Shown here: positions 31,901 through 40,279 of the stretch, piece by piece
How the letters are laid out: each line of letters opens with the position of its first letter
How positions within the stretch are numbered: position 1 is the first letter of the stretch
Source: Arthrobacter antioxidans
GTDB lineage: Bacteria; Actinomycetota; Actinomycetes; Actinomycetales; Micrococcaceae
Direction: 5' to 3'
NCBI RefSeq assembly: GCF_023100725.1
Contig: NZ_CP095501.1
Coordinates: forward strand, 806,001-870,000
Length of the DNA: 64,000 nucleotides
Notes under the pieces: generated by a model
Database searches by the model: none
What the model was told of the DNA's origin: nothing
The model's input: the letters and a program-made list of their open reading frames with translations, nothing else
Translations under genes and position numbers: made by a program

Positions 31901-33597
31901 TGTCCTTCCTTTCCGGAAGCGGTCCGGTGCAGTTCGCGCCCGCGGGTCTGGCGGACGAGCACGAACACGGGGATGATGGCCGCTGCCACGATGACGAGGG
32001 CCGGGAGGGAGGCCTTCTCCCAGAAGTTCTCGCGGGCGAGCTCGTAGACCCAGACCGACGCCGTGGTGAAGCCGAAGGGCCGCAGGAGCAGCACGATGGG
32101 CAGTTCCTTGATGGCGTCGATCACCACGAGCATGAGGGCGACGGCCACGCCGGGGCGGGCGAGGGGCAGATGCACCCGGCGGAGGATGCGGCGCGGGCCG
32201 GCCCCGAGGCTCAGCGCGGAGGACGTGACGGTGGGGCTGATCTTCTCGAGGCTCGCGCCGACGGACTGGTAGGCAGGGGCGAGGAACCGGATCACGTAGG
32301 CGTAGAGGATGCCGACCACCGAGCCGGTGACGATCAGCCCGGTGCCCCCGGGGACGCCGGCGCGCTCCAGTGCGGTGTCGAGGGCGGCGAAGGACAGCAG
32401 GACACCGATCCCGATGACGGCGCCGGGCACCGCGTACCCGAACGTGGTCAGCTGCGCCGCGAAGGACACGATGCGGCCCCCGCCCATCCGGATCGCGTGG
32501 CCGACGCCCAGGGAGATGGCGACGCACGCGAGGGCGGTGACCGCTGCGACCAGGAGGCTGTTGGCCAGGTATTCGGCGAAGCGCGGGTCGGCGAGGAAGG
32601 ACGCGTCGGTGACGATCTGCCCGAACGCCCAGATCAGCAGCTGCGCCACGGGGATGAGGAACCCGGCGGAGAGGGCCGCCATGCAGGCCGCCGTCGCGGC
32701 CCAGGCGCGTGCGCCCCGCAGCCGTTCCGGCTCGAAGCCCTGCCGGCGTCCGCCCTGCTGGTGGTAGCGCGCACGACCCCGCAGTGCCCTCTCGGCGGCC
32801 AGCACGGCCACGGCGAACAGCAGGACCAGGACGGCGAGCTGCGTCGCGGCGTGGAAGTCGAAGGTGCCTTTCCAGACGAGGTAGACGCCCACCGAGACGG
32901 TCTGCACGTTGAAGTACTGCACCGTGGCGAAGTCGGTGAGCGTCTCCATCATCACCAGGGCCAGTCCAGCGGCCAGGGACGGCCGGGCGAGCGGCAGCAC
33001 CACGCGCCGCAGGGCCCGTCCGCGGGTGGAGCCCAGGGTGCGGGCGGCGTCGTACGTCCCGGAGGACTGCTCGATCAGCGCCGAGCGCGCCATGAGGTAG
33101 ACGTACGGGTAGAGGGACAGCGTCATCACGAGGATCGCGGCGGGCAGCGAGCGGACCTCGGGCACCCACACGTCCGTGCCGAAGACGGTCCGCAGGAGGG
33201 ACTGCACGGGCCCGGCGACGTCGAACACGGAGAGGAAGATGAACCCGAGGACGTAGGCCGGAACGGCCAGCGGCAGGACGAGCAGCCATACCAGCAGGTT
33301 CCGCAGCGGGAACCGGTAGGCGGTGACGAGCCACGCCAGACCGCCGCCCACCACCAGTGCGCCGGCGCCGACGCCCAGCATCAGGGCGATGGTGGTGAGG
33401 ATCATGGGGACGAGGTCCCGCGGCGGGGCGGTGCTGCCGAGGCTGCCGAGGCCGTCGATGACGACCGCCAGGACGGGCGTGGCGACGACGACGGCGACCG
33501 TGACGACGAGCGTCGACCAGGCCGGCCGGCCGACGCCGTAGGTCCGGTAACGACGGCGGGGCGGCCGCGGCTCGGCGAGCGCCGCCGTGTCCGTCAC
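31897..33597 (-). CDS. Iron(III) ABC transporter permease (FbpB-like)
   Basis: 566-residue permease with two homologous halves of about six transmembrane segments each, as in FbpB proteins. The cytoplasmic EAA-type loops are DAARTLGSTRGRALRRVVLPLARP in the first half and SSALSLGAGPRRILRRVHLPLARPG in the second. The N-terminus begins with a charged arm (PRPPRRRYRTYGVGRP) before the first segment. Start GTG 33597 overlaps the binding-protein stop (GTGA). It forms the membrane path for the ligand captured by the lipoprotein encoded next to it. Confidence 0.93.
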   Translation of the reverse strand: MTDTAALAEPRPPRRRYRTYGVGRPAWSTLVVTVAVVVATPVLAVVIDGLGSLGSTAPPRDLVPMILTTIALMLGVGAGALVVGGGLAWLVTAYRFPLRNLLVWLLVLPLAVPAYVLGFIFLSVFDVAGPVQSLLRTVFGTDVWVPEVRSLPAAILVMTLSLYPYVYLMARSALIEQSSGTYDAARTLGSTRGRALRRVVLPLARPSLAAGLALVMMETLTDFATVQYFNVQTVSVGVYLVWKGTFDFHAATQLAVLVLLFAVAVLAAERALRGRARYHQQGGRRQGFEPERLRGARAWAATAACMAALSAGFLIPVAQLLIWAFGQIVTDASFLADPRFAEYLANSLLVAAVTALACVAISLGVGHAIRMGGGRIVSFAAQLTTFGYAVPGAVIGIGVLLSFAALDTALERAGVPGGTGLIVTGSVVGILYAYVIRFLAPAYQSVGASLEKISPTVTSSALSLGAGPRRILRRVHLPLARPGVAVALMLVVIDAIKELPIVLLLRPFGFTTASVWVYELARENFWEKASLPALVIVAAAIIPVFVLVRQTRGRELHRTASGKEGQ

Positions 33598-34616
33598 TTG
33601 TATCCGGCCTCGGCGAGCAGGTCGACGGCGTCGGCGTTGAGCGTCCCGTAGGCCTCGGCGTTGAGCGGCATGCGCGTGAACTCGCCGAAGGCGGCGATGA
33701 CAGGCTCGGGCTCGACGGTCGGGTTGACGGGGAACTCGTGGTTGGCGTCGACGAAGGCGTTCTGCCCGTCGGTGGCGAGCCACTCGATGAGCCGCTGTGC
33801 GTCCTCCGCACTGTCGGAACCCTCGACCACGCCCGCGCCGGAGATGTTCACATGCGTGCCGGCACCCTCCTGGCTCGCCCAGAACAGGTCCACGTCGAGG
33901 TCGGGGTTCTCCTCGAGGGTCCGGGCCAGGTAGTAGTGGTTGTTGATGCCGACGTCGCACGTGCCGGCGTCGATCGCTTCGAGCAGCAGGATGTCGTTGC
34001 TCAGGATGTCCACGTTGTTGGCCACCCAGCCCTCGACGATCTCGAGGGCCCGCTCCCGTCCGTGGAGGTCGATCAGGCTGGCCACGAGGGACTGCGTGTA
34101 GGCGGAGGTGGCGTCCCGCATGCACAGGCGGTCCTTCCACTTCGGGTCGGCGAGGCCCGCGTAGGTCTCGGTCGCGTCGAACTCGGCGGGATCCACGGCG
34201 GCGGGGTTGTAGGTGACGGTGCGGGCGCGCAGGGCGAGCCCGTACCAGCGGCCCTCGGCGTCGCGCAGGTCCTCGGGGACGGCCTCGTCGAGCACGGGGG
34301 AGTCGATCGCGGCGAGTTCGCCCTGGCGTGCGCCGTTCCAGAGGTTGCCGGCGTCGACCGTCATGAAGACGTCCGCGGGGGTGTCGTCGCCCTCGGCCTT
34401 GAGGCGCTCGAGGAGTTCGGCGTCGTCACCGGTGATGAACTCGACGGTGATGCCGGTCTCCTCGGTGAACTGCCCGAACGCGCCCTCGAGGTCGTAGTGC
34501 CGCGCCGAGTAGATCTGGAGGTCCGCCGAGTCTCCGCCGATGGCGCTGCAACCCGTGAGGATCGACGTCAGGGCGGTCAGGCCGACGAGGGTTTTCGTCA
34601 GGGGGCGCGGGTGCAT
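33594..34616 (-). CDS. Iron(III) ABC transporter substrate-binding lipoprotein (FbpA-like)
   Basis: 340 residues. Signal segment TLVGLTALTSILTGC with lipobox LTGC. The mature protein starts LQIYSARHYDLEGAFGQF, the usual opening of ferric-binding proteins. Features such as TPADVFMTVDAGNLW, KDRLCMRDATSAYTQSLVASL and the Tyr pair in GINNHYYLARTLEE agree with iron coordination in the FbpA group. It is the first gene of a four-gene operon with GTGA couplings throughout. A DtxR/IdeR-like box 55 bp upstream of the ATG suggests repression when iron is plentiful. Confidence 0.93.
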   Translation of the reverse strand: MHPRPLTKTLVGLTALTSILTGCSAIGGDSADLQIYSARHYDLEGAFGQFTEETGITVEFITGDDAELLERLKAEGDDTPADVFMTVDAGNLWNGARQGELAAIDSPVLDEAVPEDLRDAEGRWYGLALRARTVTYNPAAVDPAEFDATETYAGLADPKWKDRLCMRDATSAYTQSLVASLIDLHGRERALEIVEGWVANNVDILSNDILLLEAIDAGTCDVGINNHYYLARTLEENPDLDVDLFWASQEGAGTHVNISGAGVVEGSDSAEDAQRLIEWLATDGQNAFVDANHEFPVNPTVEPEPVIAAFGEFTRMPLNAEAYGTLNADAVDLLAEAGYK

Positions 34617-34670
34617 CAGGGTCTCATCTCAGGCGGGGGAAGTCGTCGGGAGAGCACAGCCCTCTGTAAG

Positions 34671-34689
34671 CAAGGGTAGCCTAAACTAA
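34671..34689 (-). promoter_or_regulatory. DtxR/IdeR-like iron box
   Basis: On the minus strand the 19 bp read TTAGTTTAGGCTACCCTTG, agreeing at 15 positions with TTAGGTTAGGCTAACCTAA, the known DtxR/IdeR operator pattern. It lies 55 bp upstream of the iron-binding protein ATG, in the only intergenic space of that operon. Iron-dependent repression of all four genes is inferred. Confidence 0.75.
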
Positions 34690-34718
34690 GTCGGCGCGGC
34701 CATTCGGTGGACCGGTCC

Positions 34719-35552
34719 TCAGCTCAGGATGTCCTTCGTACTGAACCGCCCGTAGGCAAGGCTCCCGAACACGGCGATGTAGCCGAGCTGCAGCAGTGCG
34801 TTGTCGAGGAAGCTGTTCCACACGATCGGTTGCCGCAGGAAGTCGGCGAAGCCCAGCCAGTAGTTGGTGAACAGCCAGGGGTGCAGCCATTCGAGCTGGG
34901 GGAGCGCTCCGAGGATCTGCGCGACGGCGGCCAGGGCGGCGGTCGCGGCCATCGCGCCGACGGGGATGGTGGTCAGGGTGGAGATGAACAGCCCGATGGC
35001 GCTGAGCCCCATGAGCGACACCGTGACGTACAGCGCGAGCAGCAGCAGCCGGCCGAAGTAGCCGGCGATGCCCACGGTGTCCCCCGACAGGAGCGTCACC
35101 GGGCCCACGGGGAACAGCAGCGCCCCGATGATCGCGCCGGTGACCACCACCGTGAGGGTCGCGACGAGGCAGAACAGCGCCGCCCCCGCGTACTTCACGA
35201 GCAGCAGCCGGATGCGCCCGGCCGGGGCGACGAGCAGGTAGCGGAGCGTGCCGAGGTTGGCCTCGCCGGCGATCGTGTCTCCCGCGACGACGCCGATGGT
35301 CAGCGGCAGGAACAGCGGGATGGCCACGGTCAGCGCCGTGAGCGAGACGAACAGGCCGTTCTGGGTGATGCTGTCGAGGAACGCGGGGCCGCGTCCGCTG
35401 GCCGAGCCGTCCGAGGAGACCCGGACGACGACGGCGATGAGGATGGGGATCAGCGCGAGTGCGCCGATCATCGCCCAGGTGCGCAGCCGCCGGAACAGGA
35501 CGGTGATCTCGGAGACGACGAGCGAGAGGCCCAGGGAGCGTTCAGCCCGCAA
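34719..35552 (-). CDS. ABC-2 type transporter permease
   Basis: 277-residue membrane protein with six hydrophobic segments. Segment 1 is WAMIGALALIPILIAVVV, and the intracellular part GVVAGDTIAGEANLGTLRYLLVAP is characteristic of ABC-2 permeases of the ABC exporter class. The start is TTG 35552: GGGGAGGGG stands 7 bases upstream, inside the end of the ATPase gene, and the two genes overlap by 11 bp. The open frame extending to 35654 is not needed. It forms an exporter with the ATPase encoded just upstream. No drug- or peptide-specific feature is visible. Confidence 0.9.
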   Translation of the reverse strand: MRAERSLGLSLVVSEITVLFRRLRTWAMIGALALIPILIAVVVRVSSDGSASGRGPAFLDSITQNGLFVSLTALTVAIPLFLPLTIGVVAGDTIAGEANLGTLRYLLVAPAGRIRLLLVKYAGAALFCLVATLTVVVTGAIIGALLFPVGPVTLLSGDTVGIAGYFGRLLLLALYVTVSLMGLSAIGLFISTLTTIPVGAMAATAALAAVAQILGALPQLEWLHPWLFTNYWLGFADFLRQPIVWNSFLDNALLQLGYIAVFGSLAYGRFSTKDILS

Positions 35553-36489
35553 CGTCGAACCCCTCCCCGGTGAGTGCGACGAAGCGGTCCTCGAGCGAGG
35601 CACCGCTGGCCTCGAAGCCGCGGACCCGCACGTCGGCGTGGACCAGGGCGGCATTGACCGCCTCGGGCAGGAGCCCGGGGACGGCCAGTTCGGCGGCGAC
35701 GACGTCGTCGCGTCCGTGGGGTTCGGGGCGGAGGCCGAGGCCGGTGAGGACCCGGCGGGCGTCGGTGACGTCCGGTGTGGTGACGCGGACCCGGACAGTG
35801 CCGCCGTCCCTGAGTGCGTCCAGGGAGCCCTGGGCCACGAGCCTGCCCGCGCTCATGACGGCGATCATGGTGCACATCTGCTCCACCTCGGCGAGCAGGT
35901 GGCTGGAGACGAAGATGGTGGTGCCGTCCTCGGACAGGGACCGGATGAGGCTGCGGACCTCGCGGGTGCCCTGCGGGTCGAGGCCGTTGGTGGGTTCGTC
36001 GAGGATCAGCAGGTCCCGGGGGGCGAGGAGCGCGTTGGCGATACCGAGGCGCTGCTTCATCCCGAGCGAGTAGGCGTGCGCCCGCTTCTTCGCCGCGTGG
36101 CTCAGCCCCACGCGCTCGAGGGCGGCGTCCACGCGCCGGTTCCGGGTGGCGGGGGAGGTGTGGCGGTCGGCGGCGTCGAAGCGCTGCAGGTTCGCCCGCC
36201 CGGAGAGGAACGGGTAGATGGCGGGACCCTCGACGAGGGCGCCGACGCGTGGCAGGGCCGTGCGTGAGTCCTTCGGCATGTCGCCGTCGAGCAGCCGGAC
36301 CTCGCCACTGGACGCCGCGGCGAGGCCGAGGAGCACGCGGATGGTGGTGGTCTTCCCGGACCCGTTGGGGCCGAGGAAGCCGAACACCGTGCCGCGGGGG
36401 ACCGCGAGGTCCACGCTGTTCACGGCCTTCTGGCGGCCGAACTCCTTGGTCAGTCCGCGCGTCTCGATCGCGAGCCCGCCGGCACTCAC
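35542..36489 (-). CDS. ABC transporter ATP-binding protein
   Basis: 315-residue ATPase of the exporter type. Walker A GPNGSGKTT, signature YSLGMKQRLGIANALL, Walker B LLILDEPTNGLDPQG and the switch stretch FVSSHLLAEVEQM are in order. The domain after residue 215 is variable (VRVRVTTPDVTDARRVL) and ends with EDRFVALTG, typical of ABC-2 partner ATPases. It starts 46 bp after the LolA-like gene and overlaps the permease gene, so the three form one unit. The transported compound is unknown. Confidence 0.93.
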   Translation of the reverse strand: MSAGGLAIETRGLTKEFGRQKAVNSVDLAVPRGTVFGFLGPNGSGKTTTIRVLLGLAAASSGEVRLLDGDMPKDSRTALPRVGALVEGPAIYPFLSGRANLQRFDAADRHTSPATRNRRVDAALERVGLSHAAKKRAHAYSLGMKQRLGIANALLAPRDLLILDEPTNGLDPQGTREVRSLIRSLSEDGTTIFVSSHLLAEVEQMCTMIAVMSAGRLVAQGSLDALRDGGTVRVRVTTPDVTDARRVLTGLGLRPEPHGRDDVVAAELAVPGLLPEAVNAALVHADVRVRGFEASGASLEDRFVALTGEGFDVAG

Positions 36490-36535
36490 CCGCGGACCTG
36501 CACCGGCCGTGCGGGGTCCGCGGGGTTCCTGCCGG

Positions 36536-37726
36536 TCACCGCTGGGCTGCGGCGACGAGCTGGTCCACGCCGACGGCGCCCGCGAGGATGCGGCCGTCGT
36601 CGGTGACGAGCACCGAGACCAGGGAGGTCTGCAGGGCGCTGCCGCCCTCGACCTCGGTGAGGGCCTGGTTCAGCATCGCCTGGGCTCCCGCGACCTCCTG
36701 CGGGTCCATGCCGGGCTTGATGTCCATGATGTCGCCCATCCCGGCAGCCTCGCCGCCACCCGGGATGACCCCGAGCTTCGCGGCGGTCCCGGCGGGCAGC
36801 TCCACGATGGTGCTCCAGCCTTCGCCGAGGACCACGGGCTCGTCCGTTGCGACGGGTGCGTCCTTCGCTTCCATGCGGGCCCTCGCGTCGTCCACCGGGG
36901 CCTCGGTGACCGTGGCATCGGCGGGCGGCGTGAACGCGAAGATGTCGGCGTCGGGGGTGCCGAAGTCGACGGCGCTGAAGCCGGCCTGGAACGCGGCGTC
37001 CTCCTGGCCCCTGGCCTGGACGGTGACGCTGAGCGGGACGCCGGTCTCGGAGTCCACGGCGACGGCGATGGAGCCGATCAGGGTCGCGGTGTCCTCGGGG
37101 GTCAGCAGCAGCTCGTACGCGCTGCGGCCGGCCACGCGACTGGTGCCGTCCACGGTCACCTCGGTGGTCGGGTCGATCGTCGAGAGGAACACCTCGGCGA
37201 GCTCCGCCGGGGTGCGGGGGACGTTCTGCAGCTCGGGGTATTCGGCGGCCTTCTCCTGCAGCTTCGCCTCGACCTCCGCCTTTGCGGACTCACGGTCGGG
37301 CAGGACGGCGTGCGTGGCCTCGTTGGTGTTCGAGTCGTAGAACCAGACGTCGTCCTGGTTGACGACGACGTCGCGCTGGGCCAGCTGGTCGAGCACCTGG
37401 ACGCGCGCCCGATCCGGCCCGTCGACGTAGACCTGGGCGGTGTGGTCGGCGGTCAGGAGTTCGAGCGCGGTGGAGGTGGGGTCGGAACTCGAGGTGGCAC
37501 CCGGAGGGGTGGCCATGCTGATGTCGGGGAGGCCGAGGTCCGAGGACTGCTCGACGGTACCGGAGTACGCGTCATCGGTGCTCGTGGCCACGAACTCGAG
37601 CAGTTCCTGGGCGGTCTTCGCGGGGAGCTGCGGTTGGGCCTCGGCGACCGCGGAACCACTCACGGCTGCGGTGACGATGACGACCGGGACGATGCCGGCG
37701 GGGAGCCAGCGCCAGTTCTTGTTCAT
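36536..37726 (-). CDS. Secreted LolA-like / DUF2092 protein
   Basis: 396 residues with a signal peptide or anchor (WLPAGIVPVVIVTAAVSGSAVAEA). Residues 40-250 show the LolA/LppX-like half-barrel pattern: TAQELLEFVATSTDDAYSGTVE, DDVWFYDSNTNEATH, GTSRVAGRSAYELLLTPED, and a later SVTVQARGQEDAAFQAGFSAVDFG. Gram-positive members are thought to bind lipids or act as anti-sigma-like outer-surface sensors. The last 100 residues contain repeated VELPAGTAAKLG/GDIMDIKPG units and a Gly/Ala-rich tail. It lies 46 bp upstream of the ABC genes on the same strand, so it may work with that exporter. Confidence 0.8.
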   Translation of the reverse strand: MNKNWRWLPAGIVPVVIVTAAVSGSAVAEAQPQLPAKTAQELLEFVATSTDDAYSGTVEQSSDLGLPDISMATPPGATSSSDPTSTALELLTADHTAQVYVDGPDRARVQVLDQLAQRDVVVNQDDVWFYDSNTNEATHAVLPDRESAKAEVEAKLQEKAAEYPELQNVPRTPAELAEVFLSTIDPTTEVTVDGTSRVAGRSAYELLLTPEDTATLIGSIAVAVDSETGVPLSVTVQARGQEDAAFQAGFSAVDFGTPDADIFAFTPPADATVTEAPVDDARARMEAKDAPVATDEPVVLGEGWSTIVELPAGTAAKLGVIPGGGEAAGMGDIMDIKPGMDPQEVAGAQAMLNQALTEVEGGSALQTSLVSVLVTDDGRILAGAVGVDQLVAAAQR

Positions 37727-37849
37727 GATTGAGCCTTCCGAACGAATCTGTGCCCCATCTGGTACCTACGCTACACCCGCAAGCTGGACGTTCTGCGGGC
37801 ACGGGTACTGGGTGAACGAGCGGACGGGCCGGCAAGTGCCGGGCGCGAA

Positions 37850-37875
37850 GAAGGGGCGGCCGCAGCCGCCCCTTC
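37850..37875 (-). terminator. Terminator-like hairpin after the GlsB-type gene
   Basis: An 11-bp perfect stem, GAAGGGGCGGC at 37850-37860 with GCCGCCCCTTC at 37865-37875 and a CGCA loop, 18 bp beyond the stop of the minus-strand GlsB-type gene. The tail is short in T. Confidence 0.65.
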
Positions 37876-37893
37876 GTTCATGCGCGGGAGGAA

Positions 37894-38154
37894 TCAGCGG
37901 GTGACGCGACGGCGACCCGAGAGGCTCTCGGCGACGCCGATGAGGAGCACGGCGGCGATGACCGAGACGATGAAACCGAACACGTTCAGTTCCATGATCT
38001 GTCCGGTCCCGACGAAGCTCGCGATGGTGCCGCCGATGAGGGAACCGACGATCCCCAGCAGGAGCGTGGCCACCAGGCCGAGGTTCTGCTTGCCGGGCTT
38101 GATGAGTCGAGCGAGTGCGCCGATGATGAGGCCGGCGATGATGAATCCGAACAC
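37894..38154 (-). CDS. GlsB/YeaQ/YmgE family stress-response membrane protein
   Basis: 86-residue membrane protein with three hydrophobic segments: VFGFIIAGLIIGALARLI, the Gly-rich LGLVATLLLGIVGSLIGG and LNVFGFIVSVIAAVLLIGV. GKQNLG after the first segment is the family marker. Length is normal. GTG 38154 is chosen because AAGGAG stands 7 bases before it; the 48 codons open upstream are not membrane-like. These proteins are induced by stress in several bacteria, but no enzymatic activity is proven. It stands alone and ends at a hairpin. Confidence 0.9.
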   Translation of the reverse strand: MFGFIIAGLIIGALARLIKPGKQNLGLVATLLLGIVGSLIGGTIASFVGTGQIMELNVFGFIVSVIAAVLLIGVAESLSGRRRVTR

Positions 38155-38333
38155 GATGAATCTCCTTCTGAGGGCCCGCGCTGCGCGGGAAGTATGTGGT
38201 CCTGCCGATCGGGACTGTCTGCCGGCCATGCGCCGGGCGGTATGGCAAGCCCGGCATGCGCAGCCGTGGTCCTTGCCGCCGGCATCGATCGCTGTCAATC
38301 ATAGAGGAATGCCAAGCTTACTGAATAATTCGA

Positions 38334-38816
38334 ATGCATCGACCTAGGCACCGCAGGAGGGCGAACGGCTCCAGTTCCGTCGGACGGACCAGGCCCCAGG
38401 GCGCCCGTCGGGTCCTCGGCCTGGTGGTCGGCTGGCTCCTGGTGCTGGTAGGCCTCGCCGCCCTCGTCCTTCCGGGCCCGGGCCTGCTCGCGCTCGTCGC
38501 CGGCCTCGCCGTCCTGGCCCAGCAGTACGAGTGGGCGCGGCGATGGCTCCGACCGGTCAAGGAGAAGGCCTTCGCCGGGGCGGCGCAGGGCGTGAAGACC
38601 ACCCCCAACATCGTCTTCAGCTTCTCGGGCGCCCTGGTGCTCGTGCTGCTCGGCGTCCTGTGGGGCGTGCAACCCCCGGCCCCGGGGTGGTGGCCCCTGA
38701 GCGCGACGTGGTGGATCCCGGGCGGCTGGAGCGTGGGTCCGGGCCTCGCCCTGTCCGGCGTGCTCGCGGCCGTCTTCATCGTGTACAGCATCCGCCGTTT
38801 CCGGCCCGGGCACTGA
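38334..38816 (+). CDS. PGPGW (TIGR02611-type) transmembrane protein
   Basis: 160 residues with a basic N-terminus, a hydrophobic segment VLGLVVGWLLVLVGLAALVLPGPGLLALVAGLAVLAQ containing the PGPG signature, the sequence EWARRWLRPVKEK after it, and another pair of segments near 95-150. Actinobacterial homologues of this small membrane family have no known function. No clear ribosome-binding site precedes ATG 38334, and an AGGAGG at about 38353 has no start behind it in frame, so the N-terminus may be mis-set. Confidence 0.82.
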   Translation: MHRPRHRRRANGSSSVGRTRPQGARRVLGLVVGWLLVLVGLAALVLPGPGLLALVAGLAVLAQQYEWARRWLRPVKEKAFAGAAQGVKTTPNIVFSFSGALVLVLLGVLWGVQPPAPGWWPLSATWWIPGGWSVGPGLALSGVLAAVFIVYSIRRFRPGH

Positions 38817-38834
38817 GAGCGGCGCCACGCACAG

Positions 38835-38868
38835 GACGACGCCGCGCCCTACCGGGTGCGGCGTCGTC
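38835..38868. terminator. Bidirectional terminator hairpin
   Basis: A 15-bp stem with one G-U pair (GACGACGCCGC at 38835-38845 paired with 38858-38868) and a TACC loop, followed by GTTCTTCC. It sits between the convergent PGPGW and ScyD/ScyE-like genes. Confidence 0.8.
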
Positions 38869-38875
38869 GTTCTTC

Positions 38876-40057
38876 CTACCTCCTGCCGTAGTCCAGCCGT
38901 GTGCGCTCGAGGGTGCCCTGCGGCTCGGTCGGGAGAGCTTCAGGTCCGGGGTTGCCCGCTATTGCGTTGGTGGTCGCGTAAAGGTACCTGCCGTCGACCT
39001 CCACATCGGCGGGCCGGGCGACCTCACGGAAGGGCACCGCCTCCTCGGTCCCCGCCGCGATGACCGAGATCCTGTCGGCGAAGAGCTCGGCGACGAACAA
39101 ATTGCCCCGGCGGTCGAAGGCCAGCCCGGTGGGCGACGTCAGGCCGGAGACGACGAGCTCGACGTCTCCCGACCTGGGATCGAAGCTGCGCACCGACCCG
39201 AGCGTCGGATCCTCCGGAGCCCCGGGCAGCGACGTCAGGTACAGCAGGCCGTCCGGACCGAACTCGATGTCCGTGGGGACGGGCTGGGAGTTGTAGGTCA
39301 GGCCGACGACACACCCGGGCAGATCGATCTGTTGCTGATCCTTGAGGTAGACGAGCAGTTCAGGCGTGACCGGCGTGGGCACCGGCTCGAGGACCGTCGC
39401 GTCGACCGTCTCGCGCCGCGTGTCCACGGTCCAGATGACGTTGGCCCCGGCGTCCGCCACGTACACGTAGCGCCCCGAGTGGGACGCCGCCGTCGCATAG
39501 GGGTGCGAGTAGACCTCGCCTCCGTGCGGGAGCAGGAAGGGGAGCAGATCCTTGGGGAGCTGGGCCGCGCACTCCTCGGGGAGTTCCTGGAACCCGTACT
39601 CGCTGTCGGCGTCGTAGTTGTTCTCGGTCTCGAGCGCGGCGAAGTCGGCGAGTTCGCGCTGCTCGCCGTCCTCGAGGACCCCGACGTTGGCGACGAACGG
39701 GTCGGGGCTGCCCGGGCCGCCCGAACTCTCGGTGAAGTACACGCGGCCCTTGTCGATGGACACGCCGCCGATCTCGATGCCGGGACGGGTGAGCAGCGTG
39801 GTGGCGGTTTTATTGCGGTCCACGCCGGTGAGTCGGCCGGCGAAGTTCTGCGAGACGTAGGCGGTGTTGTCGCGACCGATCCCCACGCGGAGCGGGCTGA
39901 CGAGTCCGGTGGCCAGTTCGGTCGTGTCACCGGCCGTCACGGCCCCACCTCTGTGGGCGGAGATTGTCACCGTGGGGGACGCCGTGGCGGCTCCGGCGGT
40001 GGACAGGAGGGCGACGGCGAGTGCCGCCGCCACGATGGGCATGCTTCTACCCTGCAT
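38876..40057 (-). CDS. ScyD/ScyE-like secreted beta-propeller protein
   Basis: 393 residues. The signal peptide (MPIVAAALAVALLSTAGAATA) is followed by TELATGLVSPLRVGIGRDNTAYVSQNF and repeated NHL/SMP-type propeller stretches: SGRYVYVADAGANVIWTVDT, PTDIEFGPDGLLYLTSLPG and LTSPTGLAFDRRGNLFVAELFA. This is the ScyD/ScyE pattern, named after scytonemin-cluster proteins of cyanobacteria but widespread in actinobacteria, where the role is unknown. ATG 40057 has AAGGA 8 bases upstream and is preferred to the ATGs at 40084 and 40042. No scytonemin genes are near, so a pigment role is not supported. Confidence 0.85.
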   Translation of the reverse strand: MQGRSMPIVAAALAVALLSTAGAATASPTVTISAHRGGAVTAGDTTELATGLVSPLRVGIGRDNTAYVSQNFAGRLTGVDRNKTATTLLTRPGIEIGGVSIDKGRVYFTESSGGPGSPDPFVANVGVLEDGEQRELADFAALETENNYDADSEYGFQELPEECAAQLPKDLLPFLLPHGGEVYSHPYATAASHSGRYVYVADAGANVIWTVDTRRETVDATVLEPVPTPVTPELLVYLKDQQQIDLPGCVVGLTYNSQPVPTDIEFGPDGLLYLTSLPGAPEDPTLGSVRSFDPRSGDVELVVSGLTSPTGLAFDRRGNLFVAELFADRISVIAAGTEEAVPFREVARPADVEVDGRYLYATTNAIAGNPGPEALPTEPQGTLERTRLDYGRR

Positions 40058-40279
40058 GATGGATGTCCTTGGGGTGCGTTTCATCACGAGACGCTGTGAC
40101 CGGCCCCAGCACCGAGAAGCGGCGGGTGGGCCGCTTTCCGACGAGCGCGGCCCTGATGCCCAGGGGCATTCGCGCACCTGCCATGGTAGGACCACGCAGG
40201 GCCTGTGTCGACGGTCCTACGACCCTGAAGCGCGGCCCGGTGGCTACCGAGGGCGGCGTGGGGGGAGTCGCGGGGCCGG

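Noticed and set aside
38876..40057. Scytonemin biosynthesis role for the ScyD/ScyE-like protein
   Set aside because: None of the scytonemin core enzymes is nearby and the family is widespread outside cyanobacteria.
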